From Pyrocephalus nanus (taxonomy: Eukaryota; Chordata; Aves; Passeriformes; Tyrannidae): a DNA stretch of 64,000 nucleotides. Position numbers and translations under genes: made by a program. Of the stretch, positions 23,001 to 35,300 are shown piece after piece; the first letter of the stretch is position 1, and each line of letters opens with the position of its first letter. The stretch spans positions 2,051,001 through 2,115,000 of the forward strand of contig CM076272.1 in NCBI GenBank assembly GCA_038380795.1. Direction: 5' to 3'. The notes under the pieces are model-generated. The model saw nothing but the letters and a program-made list of their open reading frames with translations, ran no database searches and was not told where the DNA came from.

Positions 23001-26000
23001 TTATTCTGGGAAAGTATCATTAAACTTTGTCTTCTGAAGTGAATTGAATAAACTCCAGCTTTTGTTTCTTTGATCTGGATTGCAGTAAGTGTCACAGTTT
23101 TAATAATCTCTTATTCAGTGTTTTCAGCACCGAGCCTTTTTGTTTTTTTCTCTATTTATTAATTTATTTTATATATTTATACTTGGTGAGAGCCAGGAGA
23201 GGGGGAGATGCTTCACGTTATGTGATGGTGTGAAATAAATAGTTTGGAATTTTTTAATAGTTACTAATCTTTAAAAAATATTATTATTACTGTCCACAAA
23301 TGGCCTTTCTTGTGTGCAGTCAGTAGACAGTGAGTCAGTTATTTATCCTGGGGGGGAGGAGGGAATTCACCTGAGGCCCAGCCATGCATTTCTAAGTGTT
23401 AATGATTTTCAGCTCACACTTTGGGCTCTTGCAGTTGTAGTGAGGTACAGTGTACTGTACCTTTTTTTTTAATTAAAGGTTCCTAATTTCCAATCTTGAG
23501 CATGAAAATGCCCATTGTGTCAGCCAGAGAGCTGTAGGATTTTAGATTTCCTCTTCAGTTATGTAACCCCGAGCCCTGGAGCCCTTCAGATTCATGAACT
23601 TTGATGACTCTGAGATTAAATCCTGCTGCAGGATGGGAAGGCTGACAAGGGGTGTGCTGTGGTCTGGGGGTCAGCACAGGCACAGCAATCACCAGCAGGA
23701 GAGCTGGGTGGCAAAAGATGAGCTGCAGGGAGAATATATGGGAAATTAACTTGGATTAACTAACTGCATTGGAGGTGAATTACCTTTTATAATGCCTGTT
23801 TTCTTCTTTTTTTTTTTTTTAAGAATGTCATTTAGCTGTTTAAAAGCGTCATATTTTTTTGTGTTTCTTTTAGATACGTGAATGGCCACGCCAAAAAGCA
23901 TTATGAAGATGCACAGATTCCTCTGAGCAATCACAAGAAACCAGAAAAACAAGAGAAAGTTCAGCACACTGTGTGTATGGACTGCAGTAGTTACAGCACA
24001 TACTGGTAAGGCCTCAAACACTGTCATTTGACAATGTTTTTTTATGCTAGAAAGTGAAAACTTTAGGCTCTTGAGAAACATTATTTATGTTGCACACCTT
24101 TTTGGGCATTTCATCTCTTGCTTTCCAGACCTGGCTACTGGGAACACTCTGCTTTTGCATGTGGATTGTAGCACTGGTTGGGGCTAAACTCTCACAGTCA
24201 GTTGGCTTAAACAGCAGAAACTTTCTGAAACAAGTGCTGTGTGGTTTGCAGTTCTGTTTGCTTTGGGGTGTGTTGAGACCTCACCTTTTAATTGCAAAAG
24301 CTGCTCAGTTGTAGTTCCTCCTTCCATCAGACTGGTGAGCCTTTCACAAACCCTTCACAGGTCAGAATTCAGACAGTGCTGTAAAACCCTCCGGTTCCTG
24401 CCCAGGAGGTCTGACCTCGAGGTGTGTTTGTTGTGTAGCTTCTGTGAGAGTTTGGGAAAGGGATGGATCCCGTTGGGAAGCAGCATCAAGTCTGTGGCAA
24501 GAGTAAGGAGGAGGCACAGAAATGTGTCTGGGCTGAATCACCCTGGGTGTTTCTCAGAGTGAGATGAGCTCTGTTCAGGGAGATTTAATGTTCATGCTGC
24601 TAATGGTGGGTTCCCCATCTTCCCTGCTGCCCAGGGAGCAGGGACTGGGAGTTTAGTAAAATCAGTGTTTTTTTGCCTTCAGCATCTTCCATCCTCTTCA
24701 CCCTTCACCAGAACTGGTGCTTCCCCATTTGCAGGTAGTTCCTGGTTTCCCAGGGGTGTTATTACTTGTGCAGGATTGTGTCAGTCTCAGGGTGTGTGGC
24801 TCTGCTGATGGGTGTTTTGCTCAAATAATTGGGTGTCTTTTGTGTACTTGACCTGGGAAAAATCTGGCTGTTGGAGTTTGGGTGTCCAGGCTTATGAGGA
24901 ATACATCTGTAACAGATGTTTTTATCCCCTGCAAGTAAAATCACTGTTAGGTTGTCTTCACCTGAAGAAATGTTGTTGGGAGCAACTCAAAAGCTGCTCA
25001 GATGGTGGATGGAGCTGTAGGCTTGTTAAGCACAGAGGAAAGGTTTGAGTAGCTTGGTGATGCAGGGAAATTACCCTTTTATTTACACTTTATTTAAAAG
25101 ACCATCATTTTTGTTCTGCTCCTGCGTGAGAACAGAGCAGAGAACAGAAAGTTTTTCTGGTGGTACATATGCACAGCTCACCAGCACTGCAGCAGCTGTG
25201 GGAAGCTAATTTCACTTTCCCAATTAATCCTGGTAGCAACTGAGTTCTGTATTGTGGCTTTTTGCTTTGTTTGAAGTATGACCTGTCTTGTAGTCATTCT
25301 GAAGGTCAGAATCTGGGGAGGGATTTTAGCAGGGTGTTTGAAGTCTGGATTGTATCTCATTATGACAAATAGCACGCCTGACTTGCTGAGGCTTGATGAG
25401 TTAACAGCAGCAAGTCCCAGCACCCTGCTGAGCTTATCCCAAAGCCGGTGTGGGCTCTGGGAAATGCTGACAGCAAACCGGGGGCTGTGGGATCTGTTGC
25501 TGCAACAAACTGTGCTTGTGAGGAGCGGTAGCCATGCAGTGGGGAGTGCAGTGCAGTGTGTGGGGCAGGACAGATGGGAGGCAGTTCAGCAGGAGATTGC
25601 TCTGCTGCAGTCCAAGTCAAGGGCTGAGTCATCTGTGGGTGAACTGGAACTAATGGGAGTGAGCTGTGCCCTGGGGAGTGCGTGGGGTGGGTAATTCACC
25701 AGCAGGTTGGAACTCCTGTGTGAATGTGAAGCTCTACAAGGTTCAGAAGCTGTTTCTCTTTGCTTTCGTTGGGGATATTTCAGTTTTTCCCACGTGGTAA
25801 TCAGAGAAAGACACCTGAGTTTGTTCCTGCACCCAGCTGGAGTGAGCTTGGCTGTGTGCAGGTGGAGCAGGAAGCACTGAAACCATCTTCTGCCCCTTAA
25901 TTTCAGACAGGGAAATAGTGCTTGCCAGTTAAAGCAAGCAGTTGTGTAAACCTGAGCTTCTGTGGAGAATGAATTTGGCAATGCTGTTTGTCAGCTTCAG

Positions 26001-26315
26001 TGCAGACATGAATGCAGTAGACACTGCTTGTTTATGCAATGATGTTTCTTTTAAGTAAACTTGTATGTGAAGATTAATATTTTATGCTGGCAGTGTGGGC
26101 TGCCTCAATAATTTGGAAGTCAAGAAGATACCATCCTAACATTTACTTGAATTTTACTTCTACTGTAAAAATAATGGAGATATTTTGATGCAATGCTGGC
26201 TGTTGTATTTTTTATTTGCAGTTTAGTTCACTGCACAGAGCTGAGAACAGTCTTGTTCCATTTTTATCCTATGGATCCCAGTACTGTCCTGTTATAGGAC
26301 AGTTACTGGGATAGG

Positions 26316-26347
<32 letters not shown>

Positions 26348-29300
26348 CCCAATACAGTCCTGTAACTGCATTTCAGGTGGAAGTCCAGATGTATGTGTTT
26401 TCTTTTACAGGATGACAAGCTTTCAGCATAACTTTGAAAGGAAAAGTGTTGCAATTCTGGTGGACAGTAGTTAATTCTAAATATTTTTTTCAATCTGAGA
26501 GGAGGTTTTTATTGTATTTATGAATTTGGTAATATTTTGAAAAATATAGGTGTGCTTGAACCATGGAGGGTTCTGATATTTGTTCTGTGTCTCCCTATCC
26601 ACCTGCTCCATCTTCACAGTGGCAAAGTTGAGAGAATGTTAATATTTTATTCATTATGACAGCATAACTCTCTTTTTGATTCTTGGGTCCCTTTGGTGGG
26701 TGCAACACTAAACCCTCAGACTAAATTACATTTTAGACCTTCCCTGCTGAGAAAAACAAAGTCCTGAATTCCACTTTTTGGAGGTAATCAGTCTTTCAGT
26801 CAGTTCTGAAGTACCAAACACAAAGAGTTTACAAGAAGTACAGATCTTTTTTGTCTCCAGACTCTGGTGTTTAGTGGCCTAGCGGGTTTTTTGTGCATGA
26901 GAGGTAAAGTGATCCGTGTAGGAACCCTGCTCTCCTGAAAGAGGACTCTTGTAAATTTGTTTCTCTGTGCACAGACAGTTGGCACAGAAGAAGAAAGGCT
27001 GCCCTGTTTATATATTTGCATAATATGTTTGCTGTGCTCATTTAATCCCAGACAGAGTGTGCAGGTCAGATTTCCTACCCAGTTAGTCTCCTTGTTATCC
27101 CTTAAAGGGGCACAGTTATCTGTGAGTGTGTGTGTTCCTGGCTGATGGAAAAATAAGTAACTGTTAAGAAAATCCTTTTCTAGTCTTTCTTTTTGTGATG
27201 CTGTTTCTGTTTAAAAAGCAAACCAGACTTACTGTGCTGGTGCATGAGCATCAGAAAATGAGATTACTTAGTACTATTATTTTGCATTCTACAGTCAGTA
27301 ACAAACAAAGAGAGAGTAAAAAGCCTTGAGTTCTTAGTTTACTCACAGAAAGTGTCAGAAGTAAAGAAACTTGGGCTTTTTTCCTGTTTGCTGCCCTGGA
27401 ATTCCTCCAGTGCAGTGAGGGCCTCCAAACCCAGGCTGAGATTGTGCAGCCCTGGGGAAGGGGCAGCACCAGCATTCCCAGAGCAGGGAATACATTCCCT
27501 GGGGAAGGGGCAGCACCAGCATTCCCAGAGCAGGCAATACATTCCCTGGGGAAGGGGCAGCACCAGCATTCCCAGAGCAGGGAATACATTCCTTGGGAAG
27601 GGGCAGCACCAGCATTCCCAGAGCAGGCAATACATTCCCTGGGGAAGGGGCAGCACCAGCATTCCCAGAGCAGGGAATACATTCCCTGGGGAGGGGGCAG
27701 CACCAGCATTCCCAGAGCAGGGAATACATTCCCTGGGGAAGGGGCAGCACCAGCATTCCCAGAGCAGGCAATACATTCCCTGGGGAAGGGGCAGCACCAG
27801 CATTCCCAGAGCAGGGAATACATTCCCTGGGGAAGGGGCAGCACCAGCATTCCCAGAGCAGGGAATACATTCCCTGGGGAGGGGGCAGCACCAGCATTCC
27901 CAGAGCAGGCAATACATTCCCTGGGGAAGGGGCAGCACCAGCATTCCCAGAGCAGGCAATACATTCCCTGGGGAAGGGGCAGCACCAGCATTCCCAGAGC
28001 AGGGAATACATTCCCTGGGGAAGGGGCAGCACCAGCATTCCCAGAGCAGGGAATACATTCCCTGGGGAAGGGGCAGCACCAGCATTCCCAGAGCAGGGAA
28101 TACATTCCCTGGGGAAGGGGCAGCACCAGCATTCCCAGAGCAGGGAATACATTCCTTGGGGAGGGGGCAGCACCAGCATTCCCAGAGCAGGGAATACATT
28201 CCCTGGGGAAGGGGCAGCACCAGCATTCCCAGAGCAGGGAATACATTCCCTGGGGAAGGGGCAGCACCAGCATTCCCAGAGCAGGGAATACATTCCCTGG
28301 GGAGGGGGCAGCACCAGCATTCCCAGAGCAGGGAATACATTCCCTGGGGAAGGGGCAGCACCAGCATTCCCAGAGCAGGGAATACATTCCCTGGGGAAGG
28401 GGCAGCACCAGCATTCCCAGAGCAGGGAATACATTCCCTGGGGAAGGGGCAGCACCAGCATTCCCAGAGCAGGGAATACATTCCCTGGGGAAGGGGCAGC
28501 ACCAGCATTCCCAGAGCAGGGAATACATTCCCTGGGGAAGGGGCAGCACCAGCATTCCCAGAGCAGGGAATACATTCCTTGGGGAAGGGGCAGCACCAGC
28601 ATTCCCAGAGCAGGGAATACATTCCCTGGCCTGCTGCCATCTGGGAAGCAAAGGAGGCCAGAAGAGCCCAGGCCTTGGAGGGAGCAGAGCTACTAAAAAT
28701 AGAAAGTGTGTGGAGAGGAAAATACCCTGCAAAGCCACACAAGGGACCCTCTGCAAGGTGTAGGATTGGTTCTGCCCCATTGCAGGACATTGTGGAACAC
28801 ACTGTGGAACTGCTGGGTGCAAAAAAGGGGCTTTGTTTCTTTGGGATAATCCCGAGGATCACAAATTGAACATCTGTTTTGAGTGGCAGCTTGACAGATA
28901 GGATGTAATTGCTCAGCAATTTACCTCTAAGGTGTGTGGGCTTAGCAAATTGAAGTTACTGAAACATAAACTGCTACTTACTCTGTTTACTGGGTTTATC
29001 CAAAATAGATTCATGGCAGTGGTGTTGTTTCAGGTAGTAGTGCTAAGCCCTCAGTGTTGCAAGAGGGGTGGTTTAAGAGACCTGCCCATTAAAAAGACAA
29101 ATAGAAGAAGCTTGTCTTGATTTTAAGTAAATCTTCCAATTACTTTTCCATTGTTGCACGGACTCTGACATTTACTGATGTATTTAGTTTTATTCTTCCA
29201 CCTTGGGGAAGGTGCTGAACTAACCTGTGAAAATAAGCTTACTGTGATCTTTAGGGTATGGTCCTCCATTCAGCAGGAGGACCTTTCTTTACTTTCTCAA

Positions 29301-32300
29301 CTCTGTATCCTCCTCAGGAATTTAGTTTGAATTAACATCAGCAATACTGCAGATTTGTGCAACAAGGAGTGTTGGAGATTCCAGCTGTGCCTCGAGTCAG
29401 TAGCTTGATTAAATTAGGAAGCAAGGGTGGATCTGCTCCAGCAGGAGTAACCTGAGGTGACCATGGTGTATTTTGCATTTGAGTTGCTCTTGTGCCAAAA
29501 GGACGTGGATACAGCTCTGATATTAAACATTTCCAAAGGTAGTTTTCTTCACAGGACCAAGTTCAGTTGCCTGCCAGAATTTAAAGCAGCAGTTTGATGC
29601 TTCACAGCAAGGGCTGACAAACAGTGGGAGCTGAGCTCCCTTCGTGGGATGTGGGGAAGGGAGGCCATGACAAGTGTCTGCTCCCTTTTTGCCCCAGTGC
29701 TTCCAAAATTCCTGGGGCAGTGTTAACCCTTCTCTTCCCCTGCTGTTTCTCGTGGCAGGCTGCAGGTTATGAGGTGGCTGGGCTGGCTCTTGGCTGACCC
29801 TGCCCTGCTGGGCCAGGGATGTGCAGCTCCTGCTGCCAACCTCCCTGCTCAGGCCTCTCCCTGTGGATCCCTACTGACTGCAGCATTTGTTGCCTTGGTT
29901 TTAAGGCATTTTTGTCCTTCCTTTCCCTCCCCTCTCTGCTGCCTTTCCTTCAGGAATGGAATACTGGATGATCTTTAAGGTCCCTTCCAACCCAAGCCAT
30001 TCTATGCTTCATTCTGTGCTTCATTCTCTGATTCTGTGACAAGAAGGTCCCTATCTGGGACCTCTATTCCCTCTTCTTGTGAGGGCAAGAAATGCAAAGG
30101 GTGTAAAATACAGCAGAGCAGCAGGAGCTGATGCCATCTGGTAGCAATGACAGTTTGCTGTGCTGTCCTTTTCTTCCTTCAGTGTGGTGTGTGCTCTGGG
30201 ACTTCTCGTGTCAGCAGAACACTGAAATAAGGTGTGGGGGTTTTTCCAGACCCTCCCCTTTTAGCAGTGTCTGTGACCTTGGCCTTTGTGCACTGTATGA
30301 GGTGTTACAAGCCCACACTTTGAATAATAAATTATAATGAAGGTTTTTGCTGCTTGGGAAAGGTGAGTTCCTTGTGGAACGTTACAGGATTGCAGACTTT
30401 TGTAACCCTCACAGTTTTGATTTGATTTCACTTTACATTTGCCTTGAGGGATCAGCTTTGCTCTCTTTTTCAGCTCAGTCACTGACTTGTGCACACTTAC
30501 CTTGAAAAAGCTCAAAATACTGCCTGAAGTTTTGTCATAAGAGTGTCTGTATAAAAACTAAAGAGCCACTGATGTTTGTGGTTAAAGCACGAGGTGGAAG
30601 TTGCCACAGACTGCTGGCCCAACTCTGGAAAACTCCCACGATCTCTTAGTTCATCTTCCCTAACAGCACAAACTTGGATGCTGTGTGTGTGTTTGTCTGT
30701 CGAGCACTTCAGATTTCAGTGCTGGCTTTGCAGTGTTGAAGTAGTTAAAAAATCTATAAAATCTTTTTTATTCTGTTTACTGGGTGTCAGTTGATCTTTT
30801 CTGATAAATTCATACTGATGCTGCTTTTGGTTGAGCTGGAATTCTGCCTTGAGACAGGCAGTGCCCTGTGCTTCTGATGGCTAATAAAGAACTGAACTGG
30901 AAATAAAAATATGCAATAAGGTGGTGCCTGTACCCTCTTTTGCTGCAGGGTAGTTCCTGGAGGGAACCAGGCTGGGTGTGTGGGTGTTGTGCTGCCCAGT
31001 TCCCCTCAGAATCTCTCCTGGCTCCCTTCAGTGCTTCCCACACTCAGGCTGGTGTGGTCTGAAGCTCCCTCACGACTGTTTTTCTTGCAGTTATCGCTGT
31101 GATGACTTCGTAGTCAACGATACCAAGCTGGGCCTGGTACAGAAGGTCAGGGAGCACCTACAGAACTTGGAAAAGTGAGTAGCTCCTCTGCATCCACACT
31201 GCTTTGGGTGGCCTTGTAGTGGTATTTCTGTTTTATATGTGTATATGTACCTAACATGTATGTTTTGGTGCTTGCTGTGTGTGGGGGACACTGTGTATGT
31301 TTAAATAACCTCTTCATCAGGAGGTGCAGAACAAATGGATTTGGCTGATCTCATCATTCTCGTGTCTCACACAGTAAATCTTGCAGAAGCAGCATGTGAT
31401 GAAACAGGAATTTAGATATCAATTAACTGTCTTCCCAGCTAGACAATAATTACTGTCTTTTTCCATTTAAATGGGAGAGATTTTTCAGAACAGAACAGAA
31501 ATAGGTTTGTCAAAAAAAAACAGAGTAAATTTGGGTTTTTTTATCTGAGAAATTGAAGTGAAAACAGAGGTGGAAGTAGTCTTCATATTAATTATATAGT
31601 TTGTGTTGCAAACCAAAAGATTATTTTATTATATATTTTCATTCTTTTCCACTATTTTTTGGTGGCCTTCTCAGGTGTATAATGAGATGTAAAGATGGTA
31701 AAGCATAATGAGAAGTGCACATTAGTATTTTGGAAATGACCAGGAAATCGATCTTTTTTGGGAGGTAAATGATACTGTGGAGGCTTCCATTCTGTGTAAT
31801 GACAGTTTTTAAACTTTTGGAGGGCTTTCTAATTAAAAAAAAAACCAAAAAACAACACAACCAAAACAACAATAAAAAAAACCCCAAACTAAAAAAACCC
31901 CACCCAAAAATCCAACCAAAACAGCCTAACTGAAGCTTGGAACAAGGTTTGGTGTCACCGTTACATGACAGAGAAATCATCAACTCAAATAATTGAGGGG
32001 CCACTGATTTCCAGGGATGTGCAAGAGAGTAATTGTTCTTGTAACTTAGTGTTACACAAGTGTTATAACCTCTTGTGTTTTTATTGAAGTGAGAGAAGTC
32101 GGCTGTAACACAGAAGTGTATTTTGGATTTTTGGGAACTTAACTTTGTCCTGATTTTCTTGAAGTTGTCTTTCTGATGGTTCTTCTGACAGAAGTATTTT
32201 ATGGAAAATTCTGTGTGAATTATTTCTTTGATGAAGGGAAAAGATCAATATTTTAGGTGACAAGTAGCCTGCTCCTAAGGCAACTCTTCAGGGCACGTTG

Positions 32301-35300
32301 TGTCGTGGATAATGTGCTTTAAGGGGGCCTGGGCTGCACTCAGGAGGCTGCAGCCTATTTTAAGGCTCTGAAGAGCATTAAATTGGGAGGCTGTTTGCTG
32401 TCAGTGACAACTGATGGCAGATGGAATCACTGTGTTAAACACGAGGCTCATTGTCTGCTGCCCATTTCACACAATGCTCTGGGTTTATAGTAAAATCCTT
32501 TAATTCCTTTCCAACAGCTCGGCCTTTACATCAGACAGACATAGGAAAAGAAAACTATTGGAAAACTCCTCTCTGAACAGCAAGTTATTAAAAGTAAATG
32601 TAAGTATGACAGATTCAGGACAGTGAGTTGAAGGGGTTTTTAGAAGCCTGTTGGGATCATAGCTGGCCTAGACTTGAAATGCTCACAGTCACCCACATTC
32701 TGCTTGGTGCACTTTGTCCTTCTCATCTTCTGACCACACACCCAGAAGAGCCCCTTCACACAAAAGCAGGTTTGACACTGCTGCATTTCTGTTTCATTTT
32801 TATTTTTTTTTCCATCAGGTGCAGAAGAAGCAGATACACTCTTTTGGGAGGGGGGGATAAGAGTAAATGTTGGGAAAAGGGATAAAATTGTAACAGTTTT
32901 ATAAAAGAGCTTAGTAAAAGTTGTTTTCAGAAGGAGCTGTGGGCTAATCTGAAAGCTTTTCTCATTGCATCTTCCTGGGGCTCAGGGCAGGGATGGCACC
33001 AAAGGGAGCTGTAGCAAAAGCTGCCTTCAACCAGGGAATAATTCACTGATAGCAAAGAGAAGCTGCTCTTGAGAGGAGTGTGAGTGGAAAGAAGAGGGTG
33101 GGCTGTGAGCAAAGCAATCAGCTGCTGTTTTGCAAAGTCTGGAGGGGTTTAGTTACTTTAAAAAATGCAGTGCCTACAGTCAGTTTAGGGTTCTCTGCTT
33201 CCTGTACTGCAGGGATTGAGAAGGGCTGGGAGAAACAGCAGGAGGTTCTTGCTGTGTGTCTGGGAAACTCCAAGCCACTCAAAACCAGAAGAAAAATATC
33301 CTAGGCAGTGGAGAAGACAGAACTAGAAAGCATGAACTAAATGCTGCCTTTATTCTTAGTCTGTGCTGTGTTCTCAGTTTTGTTAATGCTGAATATTGCT
33401 TGTGAGAACAGATTATCTTTTCACTGTTGGCACGTGGGATCCTTACCTAGAAAAGGTGGGCACTGCTGGGCACTGATGCTGTGCTGGGTCACTCTGGGCA
33501 GGAGTGAGAGAAGAATATGCTGAGGACACTGTGGCACTATGAGATACAACTACTGAAGGAGTGTCAGCTTTTAAACTGTGTGAGAACAATGAAAAAGGCC
33601 CCAAAATGTGAGGAGCTTTCAGTGTGATATTTTGTAGGCAATGGAGCGTGTCCAAGTGTTGCAGATTGAAGAGTCATCAATGCAGCATTGCCCACATTTC
33701 TCCTCCCTGCCCACCCTGAAGATTATTTGACAAAAAGCAAGCCCATCTGTGGGTGACATTGTTCTGGACTGTAAATGGTGGATATTTTGCTTCTCTTCAT
33801 TCAACACGTTGCTTTTTCTTTGCACAGTCTAACTTGACTGTTTCTTTCTCAGATAAATGCTATTGTCCTGTCTTTTTAAAACCCTCCTGGCCACCACAAA
33901 ACCCCACTGAGACTCAGACTAGTGCTGGTGACTTAAAAACAACCTGGAGGCAGCCACACTGTTGCATGGTAGATGTGGGAATAGATGGATGAGGATTGGT
34001 GTTCTCATTTTTTAAAGGCACTGCAGGAAAATTGCCATCTATTAGTGTGAATATTGAACATATATACACACAAATCCTTGGCAGGAAGAGCCTGTGGTTA
34101 ACTCTGTGCTGTCCTTTTCTAGATTTATTTGCACAGGGGAAGGTGTAGTGTAGTTTGCTGTTGACAGGAGTGAGTAAGAAACCAGGTTTCATGTCAAGGT
34201 GGAGCTTCAGGGTAGTTTGAGCTGGTGAGGTGTTGCTTTGTGTTTGGAACTGCACTCAGGGTAGTTGGTGATTGTCCAGACTCCCTTAACTCCCTTGCTC
34301 TCCTTTGCAGGGAAGCACCACCGCCCTGTGTGCCACCGGCCTGCGGAACCTGGGGAACACGTGTTTCATGAACGCCATCCTGCAGTCCCTCAGGTACTCC
34401 TGGGATGCAGCATTCCAGGGGAAGCGTCTGCAACGCCTGCCATCACCTCAGCAGAACAGCAGACTGTTCAGGCTGATGAAATACAGTGGTGTTTATGGTC
34501 CCTGGGAAAGCAGAGACAGTCTTTGAGGGTGGGTTTGATGGAAGTGGGCGGGAGAACAGTTGGACTGAGCTGGTGGACTTCATTTCATCGCTGCCAGGAC
34601 CAACTGCTCTGCAGCTGTCCTTTGGATTGCTGAATTTGTCTCCCTCCTGGGAGGCTGAGGTGGGCTGCAGCAGAGCTCAGCAGCCTCTGCTCTCTTTTCC
34701 ACCCCTCAGGGTTCCCTGGCAGGAGCTGAGGTGTGCCGTGTGTTCCATCAGTGGGGCCGTGGTGGCACAGGTCAGGATTGAGGGGTAGATATGGAGTTAA
34801 ACCTCCTCAGCAGTGCAGTCTGGGTTGTTAGGAAGTGGTACCTCAGTCATGGTATCTCCTAGTCAAAGCAGAGCCAAGCTGTCATTGTTTTAGGTGGCTG
34901 GGATGACAGTGATGTTTACAGATCTGCTCAGTTACTCACAGAAGGTGAGTGTTTGCTACAGGATTTCCTGTGTCTTGAACTGCTCCCGATTGCTATCCTA
35001 TATGGAGTTGTGTTTCTGCATTTCAAAGAACAGGCTCCAGAATACATAACATTGTCTTTTTTCTCTGCCCTTGAAGGATTTCATTCATATTTCTTTTTTT
35101 TTTTCCCTAGTAACATTCAGCAGTTCTGCTGTTACTTCAAAGAGTTGCCTGCGGTGGAGCTGAGGAATGGGAAGACGGCGGGGCGGAGAACTTACCACAC
35201 CAGGAGCCAGGGGGACAACAATGTGTAAGCTCTGTGTGCTGGGCAGGAAACAGCCTGGGCAGCACAGCCACCACACACTTCTGATGGTGCACAACTCACA

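Larger units (their letters stand above)
24006..31090. other. USP3 intron 3 (7.1 kb)
   Basis: Contains a hairpin beside a TA microsatellite at about 26.3 kb, the 25-copy 47-bp minisatellite at 27.45-28.63 kb and a CR1 3' tail near 30.0 kb. The rest is ordinary T/G-rich intron. The 138- and 131-codon frames near 25.3-26.0 kb show no recognisable similarity. Confidence 0.85.

Noticed and set aside
27454..28627. CRISPR-like regular repeats
   Set aside because: Units are directly tandem without unique spacers, in vertebrate intronic DNA.
27251..28919. Open frames of 367-526 codons on both strands
   Set aside because: They are generated entirely by the 47-bp stop-free minisatellite, repeat the same peptide in rotating frames and sit inside a USP3 intron.
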